Assembly (NCBI GenBank): GCA_033675545.1
Contig: JAWDGP010001944.1
Coordinates: 297,001-361,000 of the forward strand
Length of the DNA stretch: 64,000 bases
Reading direction: 5' to 3'
Source of the DNA: Elysia crispata
Taxonomy: Eukaryota > Mollusca > Gastropoda > Plakobranchidae
This document shows, piece by piece, positions 46,695-60,115 of this stretch. A model generated the notes under the pieces. That model saw nothing but the letters and a program-made list of their open reading frames with translations. It was not told the origin of the DNA and made no database searches. Position 1 is the first letter of the stretch. Each line of letters begins with the position of its first letter. The position numbers and the translations under genes are program-made.

Positions 46695-49600
46695 TACCTA
46701 TCAATCTGCCCAAATTTCCCGCTATCTATTTCCCAATCTAACAACGTAACATTTGATCTTTACTTTCAGTTCTTTGACAAAGTTAATGTAGTTGAGTGTT
46801 TTTAATAATTACGAAACTTAAACCTCACAAAAAAAACAACAACAAAACAACTCTCTGACCTCATTCAGGAGACTCATTGTCAAAATAATACACACGACCG
46901 AGTGTTAAGTCCCACGGAAGTTCAAGATCTGCAACAATTCTCATCATCATGTCACACTGACAGTAAAGTTTGACCTTTTTGAAATCGTTCAAGGGTTCAA
47001 ATAAAAAAAATACATTTTAAAATTTAACATAAGAGGCGATGGATACATGTTTTACTTGTATTACTTTTTCCAAGCTTTGACTTTATACTACTATATTCTG
47101 TAACTTTATTTCCGGTACGAATTGATCCTATAAATCGATTTAGTTAAGATTGAAACTATTGCTTTACTGGAGATATAGATTTAAGAATACGGCAAAGAAA
47201 TGGTCACACAATTAAAAGTCTTTTGTTACAGAAAACGAGTGGATATTGATGGTCAAGCAGTTCAGAATTAATTAGCTAATATTCAAGACAAATTATCCGA
47301 TTTCCAAATAAGCACAGATCTAACCAATTCGTTAAAATATAAATTGTTGAAATTATCAGTTTAATTTATATTGTATATGTCTGACATGTATTTATCTAAA
47401 AGAGGTTTTATAATTGGGTGACAAGTCATCAAAAAATGGAAAAAAATAACAAGCAGACACACACACACACACAAATTATTAATGTATAGGAGCCTCTATT
47501 ATTGTACAAGCACTTATTTAAACCGATAAAACTGGAAGTATAATACAAAGACGACTTGCGAAAATTTCCTAATACTAATTTACTATAAGGCTGCTATGAG
47601 CAAAACTGGATACTTCATTTTTTTGCTGCAGATCTAACACACCCATTAACGAATGACCTCAGATTATTTACTTTTTCTTCCTTTTATTTACACTCTGAGA
47701 GTAATAAATAGTAGCAATATTAGAGACTACGCAGTTTTTGAGAGAACTAAGTAAAATGTTTTGAAAGAAAACCGCAAGAAAGTGACTGATTTAGGCACAG
47801 GGGAGCGATTTTTTTTTATAATAGGCCTTTAATACAAAAAAAGGAGAGTCTCTTTAAGTCTCCTTACATTTATGGCAAACTTTGTCAACTCTGTTATAGG
47901 TTAGAAACTGAAAAGGAATAACAACTATAGACAATTTTCTTCGAAAACTTATCTTGTTCTTGATTCTAAAGCAACCAACAGCCAAAATTCTTCAAATCGT
48001 AAAATTCTTATCTCCCTGCCATGCCTTCCCAAAACTCAACAAACCAAGCTCATCTATTCAAACATTGTTTTCTCTAGAACAATATTCCAAAAGAAGTTCT
48101 AATCTTTGGATTTGAGCTTGAATTTCCAAATGAACATCATAAAATCTTTCCTAATTCCAATAGACCTAAACCATGTATTCACACACAATTGTCCCCAGAA
48201 AAATCCACCAAAACCAAGTTCTAGCCTCTTCTAGTTACGAGATTGTATTTTTAAATTCATAGCATATAACCTCATCACCGGATTGTATAACTGTTCAAGA
48301 TTCTTAGATTATTTCAGATTTACCGCTGCAAAATTTCATGATAAACTCAGCACCTCTGCATTACTCGTCTTGTTGCAGATTCTCTTCGAATATCCCTGAG
48401 AAAATTTTATATTTCAATAAAAAGATTTGAATCTTCTGAATCGATTTTTCTGCTTTCAGTCAATTTCAAACTAACACAGGGTTTTGTGAAAGAATCATTT
48501 TTTTTCTCCCTTCCTGCAAACATATAACAGTTATCTGAAGGGTTGAGAGAGGTGAAAAAAAAAAAAACTGAGCTAAGTTCGAGTCTTTTCATAATAACGT
48601 TGATTTACATCTATGTGGCTAATGGAAAGCTATATGTTTGCATACATGTCATTTATGCATAATGAAAGATATGATGACTAAATATCAAACATCTAGTTCA
48701 AATAAACTTGGGATCTCTAATGACATAACTACAAAGAAAAGGTTGTTGGACCACCACACTTTTTTGTCTTTCACAGAAAATTTGGCCATTTTTTCGCTAC
48801 TAAAATCGGATTTTCTCGCTAATTTGAAGTGTCACACGTAGAGGTGGAAGGGACGCTGAGGTGGAAAACTTTAAAGTAAACATGATTTAAAATTTGACTC
48901 CGAAAGCTAATCGCCTAAATAATTTAGGAACTTAGTCTATTTTTAATGGTTGCCTGCAAAGTATTGAGCAAGTACGTACTGTTTCAACATACCTATCTCC
49001 AATTATAGGGTTATTATCTAAAACTTTAAACCAGTACAGACCGAACCTCACCGGTTTGATGATTATCAGGAAGAGAGTGGCTTGGTCTTAACAACACACC
49101 TCTCTCTCAAAAAAAAAAAAAAAAAAAAAAAAAGGAAGAAGTGATGGTTTGACATTGCGCGGAATGCAAAGTTTAAAATAAATTACTAGCATAATAATTA
49201 CCGTTATTTGAGATATAACTATCTGTATCTTTCATCGATATAAAAAAAATTACATTACGCGTTGATCATGTTTCAACATCTTTTTGTGAACCACGATGCA
49301 GTTTGTTCATAAGATATTCTACTATCGTGCTGGGCTATTTACCATTCAATGAAAGATTTGCAGGATAAAATCACATATGGCTCCTCTAAAGACTTTAATC
49401 CTCGACTAAGTTAAGTAGAAATATTTTAATGGACATTTTCTCCTGTTTTTGACATCGCATCCAACTCATTTGTTCAGTTTTGCTGGATACATCATGCTAG
49501 TTCAGTTAAAATGTTTTGAAGAAAAACGAGCAATACTACTACTATATCTTTCTCCAACCACCACTAGTCTTTGAGTCACAAGACGGCAGTTTGTGGTTAA

Positions 49601-49754
49601 CTATTTATGAGAGTATCTCATTCAAGGAAACGAAAAAAAATTGCAGGAAGAAAAATTTTACAAAGGTCACGAGCTTCAACTCCAAAAATTTTATAGCATC
49701 TGATACTTAGTTTTGAAAACAACTAAAAACTATAGCAAGGATTTGATATTCAAA

Positions 49755-50852
49755 ATGGTTAATGTGACTGTAGCACTTATCGGCACGAAGGAATTCTTTA
49801 CTATGATAGTCTTCTTGTATCATGTTTGGCTGGCGATATTGATCTTTGGGATAGTTTCGAACATTTTAAATGTCATTGTATTCTTTGGATTAGGAGACAA
49901 AGACAATGTCTCAACTTCTTTTCTCGTGCTGTCACTGTCAGATCTAAGTTATCTTGTCATACGCTCATTCACAACGGCTGTGCAATTTCTACTTTATCAT
50001 TACCGAAACGTGCCCTGGCTTTTTGACCCTGAGATATTTCTCGTCTGCATCTACTGGTACGGCCAGGTCTTCTACGACTTCTCCTGTTTTGTCGCAGTGT
50101 TTCTGGCCGCCGTTCGCTGTTGCTGCGTCATGATGCCCCTTAAATTTAAAACAGTCTTCACGAAATCTAGAACAGCGAAAGCTCTTTTCGGTCTGTTCAT
50201 AGCAGCAATCTGCCTTCGTGCTCCGCAGCTCTATGGCCACAGAGTTATCTGGGAAGTCAACCCCGCTACAAACAACACTTACCTGGCCTGCTCTATGGGA
50301 AGTCAACCCCGCTACAAACAACACTTACCTGGCCTGCTCTAATGCGAAGGATATTTTAAAATTTTGGCCAAAGTCAATGACATTGTTAACCGCAATATCG
50401 TATCTACTGGTGCCTACATCACAGTAGCTGTTTGCGTAATAACAATGATTGTGAAGCTAAGAGCTGCCTCTAGATTCAGATAGTCTGCATCCAAAACTTT
50501 GACTGCGACGGACGCCAGACCAGAAAAATCACAACAAAAGAATCCTGAAAAAATGTCAGCCAAAGAAACGCAATTGATTCAGTCAGTAATTTTATTATCT
50601 GTCATTTTCCTTTTCTCTCAGCTGCCATTTCAAACTTACTCAACCATCCGACTGTTTGTTCCAGCCTTTGATACGGAGGGAAACCAAGTGTTTCTCTTCG
50701 GCATTGCAAGTCATATAAGTACAACATTCTCCTTTGTAAACTGTTCTGTGAATATTTTTGTGTATCTAACATACAACAGAAAATACAGAGCAGTGGTATG
50801 TTCATTACTTTGTCTTAAAGAAGAACGGTCGGGAAATAAAGAATCTGTTTGA
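49755..50852 (+). pseudogene. disabled paralogue of the chemosensory-type GPCR
   Basis: The ATG at 49,755 opens a receptor frame with TM1 (GIVSNILNVIVFF), TM2 (LSLSDLSYL), TM3 (AVRCCCVMMPLKFKTVF) and TM4. At 50,250 a 46-bp segment is tandemly duplicated and the frame runs into TAA at 50,340. The TM5 region (VNDIVNRNIVSTGAYITV) is readable again from about 50,364, and a TAG at 50,481 replaces the Gln seen in the intact paralogue (RQS). TM6 and TM7 (NCSVNIFVYLTYNRKYRAV) follow to 50,852. The frame after the duplication returns to the starting one, so a further indel must lie near 50,350-50,364. The AT-rich upstream extension has no ATG. Sequencing error cannot explain a 46-bp repeat plus a nonsense change easily, but expression of a truncated product is possible. 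Confidence 0.85.
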
Positions 50853-51827
50853 CTGATTCCACTGACCTCTATCTGTGAATTCTCCGAAACAGGAATTCAA
50901 TGTTTATTAAATTTTGACTGTTTCTTCAACGTCTCCAGAATCTATTGAAGAAGACAATTTCGCGCAGGCACTAAGTAGCTCAACCCGTTTAGACGTAGAA
51001 CTTGAAAGAAGAATTTGGGGGATCATATCTTGGTCATAGCTATCAGATACTGGTTTGGGTTCGAGACTATCTTATCGCAAGCCAAACAAGAAGACAAACT
51101 TTATAAGTTTAGGTGATTAATTTCGATTCACTTTGTGCCAGAGCTAGAAGGCAAAGCATTTTTACAAGGATAAAGACCATTTTAAGTCTAACAACGGCCA
51201 CTCAGATAAGGTTAGTTTTAAATTTTGATACCTTTTCTATAACTTCGAGAATTCGTGATCTCGAGGGATGAGATGTACTCGCATCGGAGTGTTTGGGTTG
51301 TACTTCGACCGCCAAGGCTGGACAAACGATTGCAGCAATGACTTTTCCAAATGCTAAGTAACATTGCTAACAATGCTATGGTTTGCGTAGTAACATTTGC
51401 AAATGTCTTAATATGTGCTTCATGTTCCCAGTATTTGGAACAAGATATGATACCTATTGCGAGTGGGTCGGGAGATATTGAGGACACAGAGAGCGAGAGC
51501 GAGAGATAGAGAGAGTAAAGGAGAGAGAGGCCAAAAAGAAACAGGAACACACATTTAGAATGCTTAAGAAGTATGTCTTATTCAGCTTCATCAAAGTTTC
51601 GTCTTCCATTAGAACCAATCTCAGTCTTCTTGAGCTATTAATAGCGGAACTCGGCGGAATTTCCTTTAATATATCCAATGTTTCTAATCACTTTTTTTTG
51701 ATTTTATAAATTTGATGAAAATAAATCTCATTTCGATTTAATGTTCAAAAACTTTGAATTTGAACAATAGGAATATTAAGTTTTATTATAAATGCTTTCT
51801 CAGTCTAGTTCGAGTCGGTTCGAGATA
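50853..51827. other. intergenic DNA, no gene seen
   Basis: Unique AT-rich sequence with a short GA-rich patch at 51,485-51,535. Nothing else recognisable. Confidence 0.4.
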
Positions 51828-52545
51828 GTCCAGGCAGTCAGTCCGAGATAGCCCGGGATATTTTGTCCAAGGTTTTCCAGGACAGCCAAACCCAGATAGT
51901 CCGGGACAGCCAGTCTTAGATAGTCTGGGACAGCCAGTCTTAGATAGTCCGGGACAGCCAGTCTTAGATAGTCCGGGACAGCCAGTCTTAGATAGTCCGG
52001 GACAGCCAGTCTTAGACAGTCCGGGACAGCCAGTCTTAGATAGTCCGGGACAGCCAGTCTTATACAGTCCGGGACAGCCAGTCTTAGATAGTCCGGGACA
52101 GCCAGTCTTAGATAGTCTGGAACAGCCAGTCTTAGATAGTCTGGGACAGCCAGTCTTAGATAGTCCGGGACAGCCAGTCTTAGATAGTCTGGAACAGCCA
52201 GTCCGGGGTACTGCGGAGTAGTCCACGTCTCTGGGACAGCCAGTCTTAGATAGTCTGGAACAGCCAGTCTTAGATAGTCCGGGACAGCCAGTCTTAGATA
52301 GTCTGGGACAGCCAGTCTTACTCGTAGATAGTCTGGGACAGCCAATCTTAGATAGTCTGGGACAGCCAATCTTAGATAGTCCGGGACAGCCAGTCTTAGA
52401 TAGTCTGGGACAGCCAATCTTAGATAGTCTGGGACAGCCAGTCTTAGATAGTCTGGGACAGCCAGTCCGAGGTACTGCGGAGTAGTCCACGTCTCTGGGG
52501 CAGTCAGTCCGAGATAGTCCGGAACAGCCAGTCTAGGGTAGACCG
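51828..52545. repeat. 24-bp minisatellite with a repeated cassette
   Basis: About 28 copies of a 24-bp unit (GGACAGCCAGTCTTAGATAG plus TCCG or TCTG). A distinct segment containing TACTGCGGAGTAGTCCACG appears twice (about 52,207 and 52,469), 262 bp apart, so a block of units was duplicated with it. Period 24 leaves two minus-strand frames open (234 and 260 codons, eight-residue RLAVPDYL-type repeats); neither has a convincing start, signal or flanking exon. Confidence 0.93.
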
Positions 52546-52722
52546 GGGCAGTCAGGGGCATTCCGGGAGCATTCTGGGGCACAAACTGATCCTACCGGTG
52601 GGGGAGCAATACTTTCAGCCACGTGAAAAGATAACCAGAGCCCTCTGCAAGGCCGAGTGTCATAGGGTTTTAGTAACATGAGGTGCTCAAAGAATGATTC
52701 ATGCGGTACAACTAATAAAATT

Positions 52723-52980
52723 AAAGCTGAACTCCAAAATCAGCTGAGATTGCAATTCTTCTCACCGGAAAGGTCATACTTGAGGGCAGCAACAACCATT
52801 CTTGACCCCAGATTTAAATGCCGCAACTTTTATGAGACATTTATGTAGAGGAATTCCAGAGACAGCTGCTCAGCAGACTGACAGCGTAGATCAGGACTCC
52901 CAGCCTTGAGAACTATCCACTGCACTAGATTCTGGCTTGCTTGCCAAGTTTGATGTTTGGTTCAAGACTTACCAAACTTC
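52723..52980 (+). mobile_element. hAT-type transposase C-terminal relic
   Basis: 52,723-52,847 reads LRAATTILDPRFKCRNFYE, close to the LATLLDPRFK signature near the C-terminus of hAT/ZBED transposases, then stops. Further pieces (QQTDSVDQDSQP and SGLLAKFDVWF) follow to about 52,960, as in the linker before the hAT dimerisation domain. The dimerisation domain itself is not visible. The element is dead. Confidence 0.7.
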
Positions 52981-52989
52981 AAAGAAGTC

Positions 52990-53490
52990 ACATGTACAAG
53001 GTTATGAAAGGGAAGTAAGAGGGAGAGGAGCAGCACATTTCAATGGTATAAAGAAGAGAGAAGAGGACCGGGGAAAAAGAATATATGCGAAAAGATATTA
53101 GGGAGAAGTAAGAGGTACAAGAGGAACATGTGCATGATGACATGATGAAAGAGAGAGGAGAAGGAGATAGGAATTTATGCGTGATGATAAGAAAGAGAGG
53201 GAAGAAAGAGAAGGAGGAAAACATGCATGATGATAAAAAAGAGACGGAAGAGAGAGAGAAGGAACACATGCAAGATAAGCGGAGGTGCACAATAATAAAC
53301 GAAATGAAAGTGCTGGAAGATGGGGAACACTAGCACGAGGATAAAAAAGCGAAGAGGGAGAATGGAAGCACGTCAAAGATAATAAGAATGGCGTAAAATA
53401 GGAAGAAAAACATGGACAACAATATAAAAGACATGGAGGAAAAAGAGGAGAATTCGCAAGATGATAAGAAAGAAATGGAAAGGGATAGTA
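52990..53490. repeat. degenerate purine-rich repeat
   Basis: GA/AA-rich sequence with recurring GATGATAARAAAGAG and ACATGCATGATGA words at irregular spacing; probably an old decayed minisatellite. Frames here are Glu/Lys/Arg-rich on one strand and Ser/Phe-rich on the other and I do not call them. Confidence 0.6.
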
Positions 53491-55894
<2,404 letters not shown>

Positions 55895-58800
55895 CTACCT
55901 GCCTTGAGTGCCAAGACCACCGAGATAGGATAATGGGTTAAAAGCATTGAAACTGGCTCTAGCCAAACCTGTTCCTGCTGTGAAAAAGTCCTGGAGCGGT
56001 CTGAAAGCTCCTCCTGAAAGGGGTTTAAGATTATAAAAAATTATGTCAGTCGCAGAGATTTTTAAAAGTATTTTCACTGCTATGAGTAGAGCGTACAACT
56101 TATATGTCTGAATATTTACAATAAACAGCTAAACTTAAATATTGTAGAAATTTTCGTCAGTGCAACTGAAATGAAGTAGACCATAGTGATCAAGAATAAT
56201 GTTAATCAAGATGAAGATCAAAACTTGTTTCCCACAAATTAAAGAGGCAGTATAAATGATCCGAACAAAAAATATAAGGAATTTGTTGATGCGGATGATA
56301 ATGATGATAATAATCAATATAAATATGTACCTGGTGATGATGAAGATAAGAATGATGAGGATGAGTCTGGTGATAATGGTGATGATTAAGATATTAATAA
56401 CAAAATATAAAAAAAAAAGGAATTGGGTATGTGCAATAGAAAAGATTGCATACAGGTTGCGTTCGATTTGACGTTTTCGATTCATCCTGTTTAGAATGAA
56501 ACTATTTACAAAGTGTTTTAAAAGTGCAATAATAATGTCTTACCAAGTCCTGGTTGAAATTGAGTTGGATATTGGCCTGGTGGTACTTGAGGTGGATACT
56601 GGCCTGGTTGTACTTGAGTAGGATATTGGCCTGGTGGTACTTGAGGTGGATATTGGGCTGGTTGTACTTGAGTAGGATATTGGCCTGGTGGTACTTGAGG
56701 TGGATATTGGGCTGGTTGTACTTGAGTAGGATATTGGCCTGGTGGTACTTGAGGTGGATATTGGGCTGGTTGTACTTGAGGTGGATATTGGGCTGGTTGT
56801 ACTTGAGGTGGATATTGGGCTGGTTGTACTTGAGGTGGATATTGGGCTGGTTGTACTTGAGTAGGATATTGGCCTGGTGGTACTTGAGGTGGATATTGGG
56901 CTGGTGGTACTTGAGGTGGATATTGGGCTGGTGGTACTTGAGTGGGATATTGACTTGGTGGTACTTGAGGTGGATATTGGGCTGGTGGTACTTGAGTGGG
57001 ATATTGACTTGGTGGTACTTGAGGTGGAACTGGGGCCTTTGTTTGAGGTGGAACTGGAACATCTTCTAGAGGTGGGTTAACAACCGACACTGGGTCCGGA
57101 GCATCTCCTTCCTGGCACGAATTTGGAAAAAAAAATCAACATTCTGTTAAGATAGCTATTTTAAAGCATATGAAATGTTATAAATAGAGGATACCCTTAA
57201 AAGTTTTGTTATTGATTATCATGAATATGTCACTATCCTCTTTGAAAAAAATTAAGTTAATGCACAACATGAGCTATGGCTTTAAAATATCTATATGCAT
57301 GCGTAAGATCACCATTTACAATCGGTATAAATAGTATGCCACCTTTGACTCCCTCCTTTGAGATCATAATAGGTACAAAAGCTATCGGAAACAGTTATCA
57401 GCTCCCATGAAAATTAAAAAGAAAATTACATCGCGTAAATGGTGCCTTTGTTTTAATTTATACTTATGCATCCGCACCGTATAAATCATAATTTTGGTAG
57501 ATAGATAAAGCAAATGAAAAAATGCCCATTTTTTTCTGTTTTAAGATCAATATTCCATTTATAACAGAAGAATGTTTCCTTGGTGAAAATGAGAATTTAA
57601 ATTTTCCAAGGTTCTGTAGACTTGAAATCTACTAAATGAATATTTTTTATGGAAGATATAAATATTTTATGATTGAAGATGTCTTCCCCACCTGTTTATT
57701 TGAACGGGTTATCATGTTATTATATGTGTTAAGAATTCTTAGGATTTTTGCAATCTTTATGCCATGTAAAACAAGTGGTTCACCTGAGGGATAGAGAAGG
57801 AGATAAAGTAGAAGAAGTGTAAAACAAGTGGTTCACCTGAGGGATAGAGAAGGAGATAAAGTAGAAGAAGTGTAAAACAAGTGGTTCACCTGAGGGATAG
57901 AGAAGGAGATAAAGTAGAAGAAGTGTAAAACAAGTGGTTCACCTGAGGGATAGAGAAGGAGATAGAGTAGAAGAAGTGTAAAACAAGTGGTTCACCTGAG
58001 GGATAGAGAAGGAGATAGAGGAGAAGAAGTGTAAAACAAGTGGTTCACCTGAGGGATAGAGAAGGAGATAGAGGAGAAGAAGTGTAAAACAAGTGGTTCA
58101 CCTGAGGGATAGAGAAGGAGATAGAGTAGAAGAAGTGTAAAACAAAGGGTTCACCTGAGGGATAGAGAAGGATATAGAGGAGAAGAAGTGTAAAACAAGT
58201 GGTTCACCTGAGGGATAGAGAAGGAGATAAAGTAGAAGAAGTGTAAAACAAGTGGTTCACCTGAGAGATAGAGAAGGAGATAAAGTAGAAGAAGTGTAAA
58301 ACAAGTGGTTCACCTGAGGGATAGAGAAGGAGATAAAGTAGAAGAAGTGTAAAACAAGTGGTTCACCTGAGGGATAGAGAAGGAGATAGAGAAGGAGATA
58401 GAGAAGGAGATAGAGAAAGAGATAGAGGAGGAGATAGAGAAGGAGATAGAGAAGGAGATAGAGGAGGAGATAGAGAAGGAGATAGAGAAGGAGATAGAGG
58501 AGGAGATAGAGGAAGAGATAGAGGAGGAGATAGAGAAGGAGATAGAGAAGGAGATAGAGGAGGAGATAGAGGAGGAGATAGAGAAGGAGATAGAGAAGGA
58601 GATAGAGGAGGAGATAGAGAAGGAGATAGAGAAGGAGATAGAGGAGGAGATAGAGAAGGAGATAAAGTAGAAGAAGTGTAAAACAAGTGGTTCACCTGAG
58701 GGATAGAGAAGGAGATAAAGTAGAAGAAGTGTAAAACAAGTGGTTCACCTGAGGGATAGAGAAGGAGATAGAGAAGGAGATAGAGAAGGAGATAGAGAAG

Positions 58801-60035
58801 GAGATAGAGGAGGAGATAGAGAAGGAGATAGAGAAGGAGATAGAGGAGGAGATAGAGAAGGAGATAGAGGAGGAGATAGAGAAGGAGATAGAGAAGGAGA
58901 TAGAGGAGGAGATAGAGAAGGAGATAGAGGAGGAGATAGAGAAGGAGATAGAGGAGGAGATAGAGAAGGAGATAGAGGAGGAGATAGAGAAGGAGATAGA
59001 GGAGGAGAACAAGTGTAAAACAGAATTAAAGAGAAAAAAAGAGAGAAAGAGGGATGAGAAAGGGATAGGATGAGAGAAAGGAAAAAATAGGATGAGAGAA
59101 AAGAAAAAATAGGATGAGAGAAAACGAGAAGCAAATTAAAAAAAGCGAAGAATAAGAAGAGAATAAACGAAACAAAGACTTATAAAAAAAAGTCGAGGAG
59201 TGAAGAGTTGATGTTTGCAACGTTGTGCGATGAGAGATGAGGTCATAAGACAGATACCTATTTTTAGCCGACCTTTAAAAAAAAGTTGATTACATTTGTA
59301 ATCAAAGAAAGACAAAACTTTGAAAACCTTATTTATTGATTGCACATTAATTCTGTTATCTTTGTTAAATGGCGTGAGATCTGAGGTTAAATTTAAGCTA
59401 TGAAACAATAAATAAGGGGAACATGGTCTGGCGATAAGAAAATCAACAAAGATCTTTAAATGATATATGTTAATTTTTTTCTTTTCCCTCAACTAGTTTG
59501 ATTAATTTGCTGCTCATCTAATTCTCTAACCATTTTCATATCCATTCTTTTGTGTCGCTTCTACAAGATAAAACAAAATGAACAAGGGCATTGCACAGAA
59601 GATGAGCCAAGCTTGTTGTTTATTTTGAATCCGATGTTATATATTACAGTATAAAAAGATTTACAGGTTAAGAAAGATGAAGTAAAAAATATTCAGATAT
59701 TTTAAAATTAAACTTAGGTGAGAGAGATGGGGGGATACGGAAGAATAATTTTATTCGAAAACGTGTTTTGTAGGTTGTGATCTGTTCTGAATGAAAAAAA
59801 AAACGCCGTTTAACATTTCTTTTCCAATGTGAAACCTAAAAAGAGGAGCTAAACTGTGATTAAGACATATTACGTGGTACGAAGTAGTTGAATGTTTTTT
59901 TTTCAGTGTCTTACAATGTCAATACTCAGTTGTCTAAAAATGATGAAATCATACCTCAGCCGACACAATGACAGCGATGACCACTACAAGCAGACTTGCA
60001 ACTTTCCACATGTTGATTTTGGTTGAAGTACTCAT
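55895..60035 (-). CDS. secreted Gln/Pro/Tyr tandem-repeat protein, 3 exons
   Basis: Exons on the minus strand are 60035-59955, 57111-56544 and 56013-55895. Donors are GAG|GTATGA and CTTG|GTAAGA; acceptors end GTGCCAG and CTTTCAG. Phases 0 and 1 match and the product is 255 aa. A second Met at residue 9 starts MWKVASLLVVVIAVIVSAE, a signal peptide. Exon 2 begins with an acidic EGDAPDP segment, then holds 17 tandem nine-residue units of the form QVPPGQYPT / QVQPAQYPP. Exon 3 encodes a non-repetitive end (GGAFRPLQDFFTAG to LGGLGTQGR). Prolines and regularly spaced tyrosines recall extracellular structural or adhesive proteins, but I do not recognise the family and assign no function. A TATA box lies 75-80 bp upstream of the ATG. 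Coding is supported by intact splice phases and unique ends on both sides of the repeat. Confidence 0.8.
56250..56400. repeat. degenerate GAT/AAT triplet repeat in intron 2
   Basis: Imperfect GATGAT and AATAAT triplets inside the second intron of the minus-strand repeat-protein gene. Confidence 0.7.
56546..57035 (-). repeat. 27-bp coding repeat of the Gln/Pro/Tyr protein
   Basis: Seventeen 27-bp units encoding nine residues each. P..T and Q..P types alternate in the C-terminal half, giving an 18-residue dimer, while four identical Q-type units sit together in the middle. The repeat stays in frame throughout, unlike the noncoding arrays nearby. Confidence 0.93.
57112..57764. other. 3' part of intron 1 of the repeat-protein gene
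   Basis: AT-rich unique intron sequence between the 53-bp array and exon 2. No further feature seen. Confidence 0.5.
57765..59010. repeat. 53-bp minisatellite with nested 12-bp expansions
   Basis: About 13 copies of a 53-bp unit (GTAAAACAAGTGGTTCACCT, GAGGGATAGAG, then AAGGAGATAAAGTAGAAGAA). In two copies (58,370-58,670 and 58,755-59,005) the internal GAGATAGAGAAG / GAGATAGAGGAG segment has expanded into runs of over 20 twelve-base steps. On the minus (sense) strand each unit is a polypyrimidine tract ending CCCTCAG|GTGAAC. The array lies wholly in intron 1 of the minus-strand gene. Frames through the 12-bp runs (Asp/Arg/Glu/Gly or Ser/Pro/Leu) are artefacts. Confidence 0.95.
59011..59954. 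other. 5' part of intron 1 of the repeat-protein gene
   Basis: Purine-rich decay of the array to about 59,140 (GGATGAGAGAAA repeated at irregular spacing), then unique AT-rich sequence. No gene seen. Confidence 0.5.
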
Positions 60036-60109
60036 GTGAATGTAAAAACTATTTCACTCGCTTTTGCATGAGGTGTTGTCAAATGCTTCATACATTGAGT
60101 TATGTGCTC

Positions 60110-60115
60110 TTTATA
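60110..60115 (-). promoter_or_regulatory. TATA box of the repeat-protein gene
   Basis: TATAAA on the minus strand (GAGTATAAAGAGC), about 75 bp upstream of the ATG at 60,035. Transcription would start near 60,085, giving a leader of about 50 bases. Confidence 0.65.

Noticed and set aside
51786-52582. Minus-strand 234- and 260-codon frames with RLAVPDYL-type repeats
   Set aside because: Two frames open at once in a 24-bp array. Kept as a repeat; a structural protein is not excluded but is not supported.
58358-59134. Asp/Arg/Glu/Gly and Ser/Pro/Leu repeat proteins
   Set aside because: Read-through of the 12-bp expansions inside an intron of the minus-strand gene.
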